Shown: positions 1 to 8,723 of the stretch, piece after piece
Layout of the letters: each line of letters begins with the position of its first letter
Position numbering within the stretch: the stretch's first letter is position 1
Source: CAZEJS01 sp964512645
GTDB taxonomy: Bacteria; Actinomycetota; Geothermincolia; Fen-727; Anoxymicrobiaceae
Assembly: GCA_964512645.1 (NCBI GenBank)
Contig: CAZEJS010000020.1
Location: 1-54,141 of the forward strand
Length of the DNA stretch: 54,141 nucleotides
Direction: 5' to 3'
Notes under the pieces: model-generated
What the model was told of the DNA's origin: nothing
Database searches by the model: none
Seen by the model: only the letters and a program-made list of their open reading frames with translations
Program-made: the position numbers and the translations under genes

Positions 1-130
1 TGCCGTCTTCCCTTCCCATCGGGACGAACATCTACAACAAGTGCTCGAGGCTCACGACCTACGTGGATCTCTGGCTGCTCGGTACGCCTTTTTGAAAAGT
101 ACGCTCGCGGCATGACCTGGGTGTTCCGGC
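1..130. other. Left edge, possible 3' end of an upstream gene
   Basis: Two plus-strand frames are open from the window edge, one closing at a TGA at 93-95 and one at a TGA at 113-115. Either could be the C-terminus of a gene that starts outside the window. Neither fragment is long enough to assign to a family, and the minus strand cannot be excluded. No clear ribosome binding site precedes the next gene's GTG at 131. Confidence 0.2.
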
Positions 131-2410
131 GTGCCTGAGAGCGCGAAGGAGGGGTTGCTCGAGAACGACGCTCGCCGTCAGAGCACATCAATTTCCGTGC
201 GGATGGGGATCGCCTCTAGGGCCGAAATTGCGATATTCGCATTCTACGCGGCCGTGGTCGCGTTCATGACCTGGCCGGCGATAACCCTATTCGGCGCGAC
301 TTACGCCCAGAGAGGTGACCCGATGGGCGTGCTCTGGTGGCTGTGGTGGTTCAGGTTCGCATTCGCGCGGCGCCTTCCCGGGAACCCGGTGACGTGGGTC
401 GGGGTGCCGTTCGGGAGAAGCATGAGTCCGATGTCCAGAGATCCTCTTGCGAATCTGACGCTGCGGGCAGGGGCGATCGCCACCACCGAGGTGGTCGCCT
501 ACAACGTCTTCATGCTGCTGGCGTTTTTTCTTGCCGCGGTGGCGATGTATTACCTGGCAAGGAAACTGACCGGGAGCCGGGGCGCCGCTGCCGTCGCCGG
601 GCTTGCATTCGCCTTCTGCCCGTACATGCTGATGCACGCAAAGGAGCACATCGGGCTGGTTTCCATAGGGTTCATACCTCTCGTCTTCTACTTCCTCATC
701 CGGGCCTGGAAAGAGCGCAGCGTCCTGATGGGGGTGCTCCTGGCGGCGTCCTTCGCGCTGATGACGCTGTTCAACTATCATTACGGGCTTATCGGAGCGG
801 TGATGCTGGTGGCTTTCTCGCTGGCCGTATGGCTGATAGGAAAGCCCTGGAAGGCCGATTCCGGCCGTGTCTTCCTGCGGATGTTGCCGCTGTTGCTCTG
901 CATCGCCGGAGCGGCGGTACTCCTGGCCGTAGTATTCATGAGGAGAAACGCGGCGCCCGGGGATATGACGGGGATGTACCTGTACTCCGCCAGGCCGTGG
1001 GACTACTTCCTGCCCCACGCGCAGGGCGCGGTCCTGGGAAAAATGACCCACGGGTTCATCACCTCGCACCTGCACGGCGGCTTCCTCGCCGAGAGCAGTC
1101 TTTACCTGGGGGTTGTGACCGTCGCCTTTGCCGTCTACGGGCTGTACGGCCTGTACCGGGACGCCAGGGAGCCCGGGCTCCGCGTTCCCGGCTTGGGGAG
1201 CGCGGGGGGGGACGTCCGTGAGAAAAGCGGGCGGGAGCCGGACAACCGCGGAGACGCTTCGCCGGCCCTGGAAGCCGCCGTGATATCGCGCCCGGGCCAC
1301 GGTATCCGGGACGCCCGGATACCGCTGGGGTTCGCGGCCTGTGCGGTGGTCTGCTTTCTGTGCTCCCTGCCGCCAACCGTGACGCTGTTTGGGTTGAAGG
1401 TCTATCTGCCGAGCTACTTGCTCCACTACCTGGTCCCTGACGTACGCGCGTATTCCCGCTTCGGGCTCGGGGTGTTGTTTTCTCTAGTGGTCATAGCGTC
1501 TTACGGAGTTGCCAGGCTGCTGCGGCGGGGGCGTTTCTCGAAACACCGCGCGCTCACGGTCGCGGGCATCGGCCTGCTGGTGCTGCTGGAGTTCACCATA
1601 GTGCCCCCGTTCAGGTCTCTGGATACCGCCGCGACCGCGGAGCACTACCGCTGGCTCGAGTCCAGGCCCCCGGGAACGGTCGTGGCGGTCTACCCGTTCT
1701 TCTACGCCGACGATTTCGCCAACTACAACTATTTCTTCAACCAGAGACACCACCGGAAAAAACTGGTCAACGGCGTCGAGCCCCGAGGCGAGGGCGAAAA
1801 GGTCAGGCAGGTCGTGCTCGACCTGTATAACCCGGCGACGCCCGGCATTCTCAGGAAGCTCACCGCCGATTACGTCCTGGCCATCCCCAGCCTCTACAGG
1901 CAGGGAAACCATGTCAACTACATAGAACCCGTGGTTTTCGAGCCCTCCCGGGTCGCGCCGGGCCTGGAGCCGTTGAAGGAGTTCGGTGACTGCGTGGTGT
2001 ATCGTGTCGTTGCCCCGCCCGCCATGGTGTTGCCCCTCTTCGAGGCGGGCGCTTACCAGCCGGTTGTGTACCCGGACGGGAGTGTCTGGCATCCCGGGGC
2101 GCGTGAGGTGGTTGTCGATATCAGGTCGGAGCACCCGCGGCCCGTAACGGCCGACGTCGCATTCCAGGCCGCGGCTGTCGCTGAGGAAGGGACGATTTGG
2201 TTCGAGCTCAACGGGGCGGGGTCTGGAAAAAATCCACTGAACATATGGCCCACCCGCTACGCCATGAAGGCCGTAACTCTACTGCCGGGAAGCAATCGCC
2301 TCACGATACATTCGGAGTCAGCGTTCGCGCCGGTCACCGAGATACCGGGTGCCACGGAGGTCCAGGCGGCCGTCATGGTGAGCGATGTGCGGGTGGAGAC
2401 TCATCCTTGA
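131..2410 (+). CDS. Multi-spanning membrane protein, GT-C/YfhO-like
   Basis: About 759 residues. The N-terminal two thirds contains around a dozen hydrophobic helices, with a hydrophilic loop near residues 355-395, followed by a soluble C-terminal region of about 230 residues. It is a paralogue of the protein at 4702-6987. Both share an aromatic YSxRPW(D/N)Y motif between membrane segments and a related YPxxY...NG...P block in the soluble part. The layout resembles GT-C-type or YfhO-like envelope glycosyltransferases, which use lipid-linked sugars on the outer face of the membrane, but no catalytic residue can be pinned down. The GTG start at 131 is uncertain: GTG at 197 and ATG at 203 are in-frame alternatives. 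Its 3' end overlaps the convergent gene at 2373 by 38 bases. Confidence 0.75.
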   Translation: MPESAKEGLLENDARRQSTSISVRMGIASRAEIAIFAFYAAVVAFMTWPAITLFGATYAQRGDPMGVLWWLWWFRFAFARRLPGNPVTWVGVPFGRSMSPMSRDPLANLTLRAGAIATTEVVAYNVFMLLAFFLAAVAMYYLARKLTGSRGAAAVAGLAFAFCPYMLMHAKEHIGLVSIGFIPLVFYFLIRAWKERSVLMGVLLAASFALMTLFNYHYGLIGAVMLVAFSLAVWLIGKPWKADSGRVFLRMLPLLLCIAGAAVLLAVVFMRRNAAPGDMTGMYLYSARPWDYFLPHAQGAVLGKMTHGFITSHLHGGFLAESSLYLGVVTVAFAVYGLYGLYRDAREPGLRVPGLGSAGGDVREKSGREPDNRGDASPALEAAVISRPGHGIRDARIPLGFAACAVVCFLCSLPPTVTLFGLKVYLPSYLLHYLVPDVRAYSRFGLGVLFSLVVIASYGVARLLRRGRFSKHRALTVAGIGLLVLLEFTIVPPFRSLDTAATAEHYRWLESRPPGTVVAVYPFFYADDFANYNYFFNQRHHRKKLVNGVEPRGEGEKVRQVVLDLYNPATPGILRKLTADYVLAIPSLYRQGNHVNYIEPVVFEPSRVAPGLEPLKEFGDCVVYRVVAPPAMVLPLFEAGAYQPVVYPDGSVWHPGAREVVVDIRSEHPRPVTADVAFQAAAVAEEGTIWFELNGAGSGKNPLNIWPTRYAMKAVTLLPGSNRLTIHSESAFAPVTEIPGATEVQAAVMVSDVRVETHP

Positions 2411-4697
2411 CGGGGGGCCGCTTATTCTCGAGGGAGTCCAGTATCTCCCTGGCGCGCTGCTCCCAGGACGTGCCCGCGCCGCCGCGGACCACCGTCTCCA
2501 GCTCCCGGATGGCGCCGGTGCGTTTATTCATTTGAATGAGCGCGATTGCGAGGTTGTAGTGGACTTCCACGCCCGTGTCCTCGAGTTCTATTGCTGCACG
2601 GAACGACTCCGCCGCCGCCGGGAAGTCACCTCGGACCAGCAGGATTTCACCCTGCTCCGCGTGGGCGGTGGCACTGCCAGGGTGCACCGTCAGGTAGTCC
2701 TGAAGCGCGCCGAGAGCCGCCCTGTCGTTTCCGGTCTGGGATAACGCGTGCGCGTAGGGTAGTGAGACAAAATCCGGGTTGAACAGAAATGCCCCCGGCA
2801 TGACTCTTACATTCTCTTTGTACCGGCCCAGCCTGTTCAGAACCTGTCCCCACAGGTCGTAGACGTTGTAGAAAGTCTCACAGCCGTAGAGCGTAGGAAC
2901 GTAAAGCTCTCTGGCGCCGAACGCGGCGATGCGCCGGTACAGCGTCTCCGCTCCCCTGGTATCGTTGACGTTGAGATTCGCGTAGGCGAGCATGGCATTC
3001 GGCAGCATCAGCGCTTCACGCGCGTCCGAGTCGAGGTTTTCGATCGGCTCCGTGCCCCTGGCAAGGACCGCCGGCCTGGAGCCGGGGTGGGGGGCTCCGG
3101 GGGGCAGGATCCGCAGCAGCAGCCCCTCCCACTGCTGGTTGTGCCCGAAGAAGTCGAACACCAGGGCGGACGAATAGACGCCCACTTTCCCGTAATGCTG
3201 CCTGGTTATCCTCAGGTACGGCGGGTCTCCGGGCTTGATGTCGCTGCCCGGCGCTTCCACCTGGCGGTCGAGGTCGGTCGACGTCCAACCGGGCACCCCC
3301 AGAGACCTCGGATTGACCACCCTGACGTCCTTGCCCACGCCTTCCACGAATTGCATATATTTGCACGGGAACAGCACATTGTCCGAGTCGGTAAGAATTA
3401 TGCCGTCGGGGGATGCCTTCTCGAGCATTTTTGTCGCCATGTCCCTGGCGTAGTAGTAGTTACTCTTATCCACCCTGGAGTAGTGAACAGGGATGGAAAC
3501 GCACGCCAGCGCGACCAGGACCAGGCCGATAAGGCCGATAGCGGTTGCGGACACCAGCCTGTCGCGTTTGATCGCCCACCTGGACACGAGCTTCGCCAAG
3601 AACGCCGCCCCGAAACCGATCCAGAGTGCGATCCCCAGGTAGCTGGGGTAGTAGAAGTGCGCTCGCAGAACCGATTCCAACTGGTCGTACATCATGACCG
3701 GCAGGGCGGTGAACATGAAGAACAGCGCCAGGAACAGGGCGTACTTCCGGCTGCGCTGGAGGAAAGATGCCACAAGGCCCACCGCCGCGAGCCAGAAGTA
3801 GTAAGGGTACTCGGTCGTGAGGGTTGCGAAATAGCGCAGGAACCTCCCGCCGAAGAACCTGAGCGGGTAACCGAAGAGCCCGCCGCGCAGGTAGTAGAGG
3901 GTTACGTGCCTGTACCAGTTCAGCGGCGTGGAAGGGTCTCCGTAATTGTAGTAGGGGCCCCGAAAAGCCGCGGTGGGCTGGTAGACATAGGGCAGCAGTC
4001 CAATTGCAAAAAATGCTCCCATCCTCAACAGGTTCTTCGCGTTGAAGACGGCCCTGGCTTCCGTGTCCACCGCGAAGAAGAGGAACGCTGGAAGGAGGAA
4101 GAGCGCGCTGAAGTGGTTGGTCAGGGCCAGGCCGAATACGAGCGCGAAGAGCGCCAGTGTGTTGTCGGCGCTCTTGCGGTGGCCTTCTCCGAGTTGTCTC
4201 TCCCACCGCAGCATGAGCGCCAGCAACAGGGTGAAAAAGAAGACGTTGAGCCCGTAAGTCTCGGGTATCACCGTCTGGTACCAGAAAGTGTACGAGAAGA
4301 GGAACGCCGCCGCCGCAACGGCCCCCCCGATGCGGCTGCGGGTCATCCTGAATACGCTCAGGTAGATGAGGCAACCGGCGAGTGAAGCGAACAGCCCCGA
4401 GAGGACACTGACCCTGAAAGCCAGCGACCCCACGGGAAACACCCGGGAGAAGAGCTTGGAGACTATTATGAACAGCGGGTAGCCGGGCCCGTGACAGTTG
4501 CCGGTACCGGCTATCGCCATCAGGAAGTCACCGGAGTCGGAAAACGTCACCGTTCTCGCGGAGGTGAGCACGTGCAGCACGAGGCTCGACAGGAAGATCG
4601 CGGTGACGATGAACGTGTCGGGCTTCTTCCAGAGGCGGGCAACCATGCCCCGCGCCTCATCGGTTCCGGCCACGCCAAGGGAAATGCGCTCGTTCAT
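2373..4697 (-). CDS. DUF2723-family membrane protein with C-terminal TPR repeats
   Basis: 774 residues. After a short cytoplasmic start comes the signature of DUF2723 proteins: an acidic SDSGDF motif at the end of the first helix, then a GHGPGYPLF-type loop (here NCHGPGYPLF). About ten membrane helices follow, up to residue ~400, then a soluble domain, and around 560-750 there are helical repeats of TPR type with alternating A/G/Y packing positions. DUF2723 proteins are related to protein O-mannosyltransferase-like GT-C enzymes of the cell envelope, so sugar transfer to surface proteins or lipids is plausible but not shown. The ATG start lies only 4 bases after the stop of the upstream gene at 4702, so the two are co-transcribed. 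Convergent with the gene at 131. Confidence 0.82.
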   Translation of the reverse strand: MNERISLGVAGTDEARGMVARLWKKPDTFIVTAIFLSSLVLHVLTSARTVTFSDSGDFLMAIAGTGNCHGPGYPLFIIVSKLFSRVFPVGSLAFRVSVLSGLFASLAGCLIYLSVFRMTRSRIGGAVAAAAFLFSYTFWYQTVIPETYGLNVFFFTLLLALMLRWERQLGEGHRKSADNTLALFALVFGLALTNHFSALFLLPAFLFFAVDTEARAVFNAKNLLRMGAFFAIGLLPYVYQPTAAFRGPYYNYGDPSTPLNWYRHVTLYYLRGGLFGYPLRFFGGRFLRYFATLTTEYPYYFWLAAVGLVASFLQRSRKYALFLALFFMFTALPVMMYDQLESVLRAHFYYPSYLGIALWIGFGAAFLAKLVSRWAIKRDRLVSATAIGLIGLVLVALACVSIPVHYSRVDKSNYYYARDMATKMLEKASPDGIILTDSDNVLFPCKYMQFVEGVGKDVRVVNPRSLGVPGWTSTDLDRQVEAPGSDIKPGDPPYLRITRQHYGKVGVYSSALVFDFFGHNQQWEGLLLRILPPGAPHPGSRPAVLARGTEPIENLDSDAREALMLPNAMLAYANLNVNDTRGAETLYRRIAAFGARELYVPTLYGCETFYNVYDLWGQVLNRLGRYKENVRVMPGAFLFNPDFVSLPYAHALSQTGNDRAALGALQDYLTVHPGSATAHAEQGEILLVRGDFPAAAESFRAAIELEDTGVEVHYNLAIALIQMNKRTGAIRELETVVRGGAGTSWEQRAREILDSLENKRPPVKDESPPAHRSP

Positions 4698-4701
4698 GCC
4701 A

Positions 4702-6987
4702 TCATTGCAGGTCCTGGAGACCGAACCGAGGCCTCGACAGCAACAGGTACAGGTCGATATCCCCGCTCAATCCGAAAGGCGCCCCGCTGAGAGACACGGG
4801 CCTCCCGTTCCACCTGAGCGAGAGGACGTGCTTCCCGCGGGTGAGGCGCATCGAGGGAATTCTGAGCTCGCCGTCGCCGTGTGCCACCTTCACGTTCCCG
4901 AGGCTCTTGCCGTCGAGGACTACGGTAATAGTCCCCTCGCCGCCGGGGTTGTTGAACGTGACGAAGAAATCCCGGGTGGTCTTGCCGGCATCGTTCAGTA
5001 TCTCGAACCCGCCGGTGGGTTTCAGCATGGCGCTCCACGCCTTGCCGTCTTCCAGGATGGCGGGTGGGGAGAAGTTGTTCAAGTAGAGGGGATAGATGCT
5101 GGCAGACGGCCCGACGACCTCGAAGAGATAACCGTCCGGGGTCTTCCGGGAAAGACGGTACCCCTCGGGCATCATCTCTGGGTCGAATGTGAGCCCTACC
5201 GGCGCCATTATCTTGAAATAAGCGTTGAGCACCGCGACCTTCTTTATCCCCAGTCCTTTGAGCATCGCCGGTGTGTACGGGGCGTATATGTCCTTCAGGA
5301 CGGCGTTGAAGAGGTCTCCTTCCGTACCGGGCTTCGAACCGTTGAGCATGGGATGCTTGTGAAACATCTGGTAGTACTGGTACCAGAGGGGGATGAAATA
5401 CCTCCCCGGGCTCAACGGGTAGAACGCTAACGGTTCGTCGGCGGGCTCGCGCTCCAGGGCCTTGACCACGGCAGGGATGTCGGTGGTCGCGCGCGACCTG
5501 GGCGGCGGTACTATCGTCACGTCGATGGCGAAAACGGCGACGAGGGCGAGGCACGCCGCGGCGGCTTTCCGGCCGGTCCAGCCCCTCGAGCGCGAGAGCA
5601 GCAGCAGCCCGACCCCCGCGAGCAGGGCGAGAGAGAACGTGACCACGAGCGCCCAGCGGGAGTAGAAACGGAACGGCGGCGCCAGCGCCCGCATGATTAT
5701 GGAGGGGGTAGGGATGGTGGCGCCTCCCAGGTGCACTATCGGAGGCATCGAAAGAACGAAAGCGGCGCAGGCCGCGATGATCCCGAAAAAGACCGTCGTC
5801 CGCAGCACCAGTTCGTTGCCTGAAGCGAATCGACCGTCCATGCATTCCTCTCCAGTTGGCCGGGAATCCGTGCCGGGTGCGCCCGCTTCTTCGCAGGTCT
5901 CCGGGCTCCTTCCTCCACGCCGCCTGAAAGTCAGGAAAACCGCCGCGGCCGCCATGCAGTAGGTGACTATGCCGGGGTACGCGGTCACCTCGTGGACCCC
6001 GCTCTTTCCGACGTGGTCGGTCACGAACTCGTTTGTCCAGCCGCGCCAGACGAGCGCGTAGGCGGGGGGCACAACGTAATTCCAGGGCCGTGACGAATAG
6101 GCCGCGGTAACCTCGATGCCTCGTTCACCGGTATCGGCTTCGACCATCGGGTCCTTATGGATGAGCCACGTCATGAACGGCGCGCTCAGCGCCAGCGCGA
6201 CGGCTACCGCCAGGGCGGCGAGCCCGACCACGCGCCAGGTGTCGCGGCGCGAGCACACCCCGGGGAATATCTCGAGGTATCCCGATTCCGGTCGCGCGGC
6301 GATGACCGCGGCCACACCCCAGCACAGAAGCAGCAGCCCGCAGAAAACGCCGAAGTGAAAATCGGTCAGGACCGCTATCAGCAGAGATCCGCAGACCGCG
6401 AGCGCGGAGAGCGCGGACCTCCGCCGCCACAGGAAGACGACGGAAAGGAGGAAGAGCGGCAGCACGTAAACCTGTGCGAGCCCGACCTGGTCGAAGGACC
6501 TGGCGGTGTGCCACGGGGAGAAAGCGTATATGAAGCCGGAGAACACCGATGCCGCGACGCTCGACGTGAGGGAATAGACCAGCAGGAACATCAAGAGGCC
6601 GGCCATCGGGAAGGAGACCAGTATCATCAGGTTGTAGGAAGCCTGGGCTCCGATCGCTTTTGTCATGAGGTTGAGGGTGCCGTTGGTCAGAGGGTAATAA
6701 GCAGAGCCTTTGAGGTCGTAGCCGAACGGATAGGCGAAAAAGCGCGTAGCGCCGTTCCTGATCAGGCCGTGCTCCCTGCCGAAATCCGAGAACCACGCCT
6801 GGGCTATCGTGCCTACGCCGTCGTGAGAGGTTGCGGGATTGAACAGGTGAGTTGACATCCTTGCCGCCAGCGGGGAAGTAAGAATGACGGCGACCGCTGC
6901 AAAAGCGATCAGCGCGAGGAGGGCGATAGCGCCCGCCCTCTTCCTCTTTCCGTTCGCGACGGCCTCCGGCGGCGGCGCGTTCTGCAA
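4702..6987 (-). CDS. Multi-spanning membrane protein, GT-C/YfhO-like (paralogue of 131-2410)
   Basis: 761 residues starting at a TTG preceded by a strong AGGAGG about 5 bases upstream. Positively charged N-terminus, roughly twelve hydrophobic helices, then a soluble C-terminal part from about residue 510. It shares with the protein at 131-2410 the YSSRPWNY loop motif and a block around YQxF..H..LNGxxP...GD, which shows common descent. It is probably a glycosyltransferase or flippase-type envelope protein; the function is inferred from topology only. First gene of a two-gene unit with the DUF2723 protein, so all three proteins at this end probably serve one surface-glycan or surface-protein modification process. 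Confidence 0.78.
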   Translation of the reverse strand: MQNAPPPEAVANGKRKRAGAIALLALIAFAAVAVILTSPLAARMSTHLFNPATSHDGVGTIAQAWFSDFGREHGLIRNGATRFFAYPFGYDLKGSAYYPLTNGTLNLMTKAIGAQASYNLMILVSFPMAGLLMFLLVYSLTSSVAASVFSGFIYAFSPWHTARSFDQVGLAQVYVLPLFLLSVVFLWRRRSALSALAVCGSLLIAVLTDFHFGVFCGLLLLCWGVAAVIAARPESGYLEIFPGVCSRRDTWRVVGLAALAVAVALALSAPFMTWLIHKDPMVEADTGERGIEVTAAYSSRPWNYVVPPAYALVWRGWTNEFVTDHVGKSGVHEVTAYPGIVTYCMAAAAVFLTFRRRGGRSPETCEEAGAPGTDSRPTGEECMDGRFASGNELVLRTTVFFGIIAACAAFVLSMPPIVHLGGATIPTPSIIMRALAPPFRFYSRWALVVTFSLALLAGVGLLLLSRSRGWTGRKAAAACLALVAVFAIDVTIVPPPRSRATTDIPAVVKALEREPADEPLAFYPLSPGRYFIPLWYQYYQMFHKHPMLNGSKPGTEGDLFNAVLKDIYAPYTPAMLKGLGIKKVAVLNAYFKIMAPVGLTFDPEMMPEGYRLSRKTPDGYLFEVVGPSASIYPLYLNNFSPPAILEDGKAWSAMLKPTGGFEILNDAGKTTRDFFVTFNNPGGEGTITVVLDGKSLGNVKVAHGDGELRIPSMRLTRGKHVLSLRWNGRPVSLSGAPFGLSGDIDLYLLLSRPRFGLQDLQ

Positions 6988-7224
6988 CTGTCCTCCTGCG
7001 GGCCGGTGAGAACACCGTGACCGAAGTGGCGGATTTCCGCGTGCGGTCCGGCCGAACTTGTCGGCTAATTATAGCCACTGCGGTGGAGCCCGGCCACGTC
7101 GCCGGCGTCGTCCGATGCGTTGTCCGATGTTCCCGCCCGCAGCGGTTCGGATATCATGTTACCGTATCAGCAGGCGGCGGATGCGGCTCCCTGAAGGCCG
7201 GCACCCACGAACGAAAGACGGCGC
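6988..7224. other. Divergent intergenic region
   Basis: 237 bases between the minus-strand membrane protein gene and the plus-strand prepilin peptidase. Promoters for both directions must lie here. I see only weak -10-like blocks (for example AATTATAG near 7067) and no hairpin or repeat that stands out. Confidence 0.4.
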
Positions 7225-8208
7225 ATGGACTGGTATTACTATCTTGTCATGGCGGGCTTCGGGCTCATCTTCGGGAGTTTCTTCAACGTTGTCATCTACA
7301 GGGTTCCGCGCGACATGACGCTCGGGGACCGCTCCGCGTGCCCGGGATGCGGCGCCACCATCCGCTGGTACGACAACGTCCCGCTCTTGAGCTTCGTTCT
7401 CCTGGGGGGCCGCTGCCGGGGCTGCTCTCAGCGGATCTCGGTCAGGTACCCGCTCGTCGAGGCGTTGAACGCCGGCCTCTTCGTGCTCATGTACTGGTGG
7501 AGCAGAGGCGCGGCGCCGTCGCAGATGGGGACGGCGGCGGGGCAGGTCGTCAGCCCCGAGCTCTTCATCGGGCTCCTGCTTTCCTCCGTCCTTCTCATCG
7601 TTGCCGCGGTGGACATCGACCAGGGGATAGTGCCCAACAGGGTCATGTACCCGGGAACGCTGATGATGCTGGCGCTCGTCACCGGCGTCGGCCTGTACCG
7701 GCGCCAGCCGGGGCGGATAGGGCTCTCGCTGGCCACCGCGGCGATCGGCGGCGGCTTCCTGCTTGGCGCCGGTCTTCTGTACGGCCTTTTCTTTCTTAGA
7801 AGCGGTCCGCCCCGAGAGGAAGGGCCCCCGGCGGCGTCCGGGGACGCATGCTCCCGCGAAGAGCAGGAAGAGCCTCCGGCCGGCTGCCAGGACCGGCGGG
7901 GCCGGCGGGTCGAGGAGGAGGACGAAGAGGAGGAGGATCTCGGCGTTCCGACCGGAATCGGTATGGGCGACGTGAAGCTGATTTTCTTCTGTGGGCTCGC
8001 CCTCGGCTTCTTCCATTGGTACTTCGTAGTCGTCCAGGTGATTGTGGGGTTCGCGCTGGGCGCCCTGGCTTCGATTCCGGTTCTCATCTTCACCGGAAAA
8101 GGAAGGAAGGACCGCATTCCCTTTGCGCCGTTCCTGGCGGCCGGGGCGATTATTGCCCTGGTATGGGGTCAGCCGCTCGTGGACCTGTATTTAAAACTCT
8201 TAAGGTAA
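7225..8208 (+). CDS. pilD: Prepilin peptidase (A24 family, type IV leader peptidase)
   Basis: 327 residues. Cleaves the leader of type IV prepilins after the conserved Gly and usually methylates the new N-terminus. Membrane segment 1 carries FGSFFNVVIYR, followed by the cytoplasmic zinc-binding CxxC pairs (C39/C42 and C64/C67). The two catalytic aspartates are visible as VDIDQ (D130) and GMGDVK (D249). They are about 119 residues apart, roughly 50 more than in Pseudomonas PilD. The extra residues (about 192-242) form a hydrophilic insert ending in a run of Glu/Asp. Substrates are probably the prepilins at 18383, 19227, 19874 and 24749. It sits directly upstream of the pilM operon but is separated from it by an AT-rich gap. 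Confidence 0.95.
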   Translation: MDWYYYLVMAGFGLIFGSFFNVVIYRVPRDMTLGDRSACPGCGATIRWYDNVPLLSFVLLGGRCRGCSQRISVRYPLVEALNAGLFVLMYWWSRGAAPSQMGTAAGQVVSPELFIGLLLSSVLLIVAAVDIDQGIVPNRVMYPGTLMMLALVTGVGLYRRQPGRIGLSLATAAIGGGFLLGAGLLYGLFFLRSGPPREEGPPAASGDACSREEQEEPPAGCQDRRGRRVEEEDEEEEDLGVPTGIGMGDVKLIFFCGLALGFFHWYFVVVQVIVGFALGALASIPVLIFTGKGRKDRIPFAPFLAAGAIIALVWGQPLVDLYLKLLR

Positions 8209-8478
8209 GAGTGAGACGCCTTCCTTCATCTTCAATCACGAGGTTTAGCAATTCCTGGCCCCGCAGGTTGCACTCGGGAAACCTGGAATTACTGATAGAA
8301 GATGTGATTATTGATTATTATTGCTTGAGGTTGTTGCTTCAGTGTAAGAACGCGACTATTGACAGTATTGTTCATCATAGTTCATAATTTGATTCTCCAG
8401 TTGAGATAGACAAGATCTGTCTTAATCAGTGAATGAGATTGAAGGTAGTGTCTGAAGGTAGTGTCGCCGAAGGCGAAA
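8209..8478 (+). promoter_or_regulatory. AT-rich leader and promoter of the HTH-pilM operon
   Basis: 270 bases, clearly poorer in G+C than the flanking genes. TTGACA at 8359-8364 and CATAAT at 8383-8388 are separated by 18 bases and make a good vegetative-type promoter. Downstream, a 13-base sequence beginning TGAAGGTAGTG is repeated exactly in tandem (8440-8452 and 8453-8465), immediately before the ribosome binding site of the small DNA-binding protein. The spacing suggests an operator or simple slippage; which one cannot be told from sequence. Confidence 0.6.
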
Positions 8479-8658
8479 GTGGCCGAAGTGAGTAACAAGC
8501 TCCTGACAGTCAACGAGGTGGCGAAGATTCTGCGGGTCTCGAACATGACGGTATACCGTCTCGTGAAAGGCAAGCAGATACCGGCTATTCGCGTGGGAAA
8601 GAACTACAGGATCAAAGAAAGTGATGTCGAGAAGTACCTCAATAGAGGTTCCGAGTAG
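8479..8658 (+). CDS. Small excisionase/MerR-type DNA-binding protein
   Basis: 59 residues, essentially one winged helix-turn-helix of the excisionase-family (HTH_17) type: LLTVNEVAKILRVSNMTVYR, then a KGKQIPAIRVGKNYRIKESDVEKYL wing and helix. GTG at 8479 is preferred because GAAGG lies 5 bases upstream; an in-frame GTG at 8461 has only 2 bases of spacing. Proteins of this kind (for example BldC) act as transcription factors in actinobacteria and are not necessarily linked to recombination. It is the first gene before pilM, so a role in regulating the pilus operon is a reasonable inference, but its target is not known. Confidence 0.85.
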   Translation: MAEVSNKLLTVNEVAKILRVSNMTVYRLVKGKQIPAIRVGKNYRIKESDVEKYLNRGSE

Positions 8659-8723
8659 GTGGCGGGTTGCACGACGTGGGACTGGCAGGGTCGAAGGGTA
8701 GTCGTTCTCTAGGGGTGACGTGA

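Noticed and set aside
8479..8658. Excisionase of a mobile element
   Set aside because: The fold is excisionase-like, but there is no integrase or attachment site nearby and it sits in one unit with pilM. A transcription factor role fits better.
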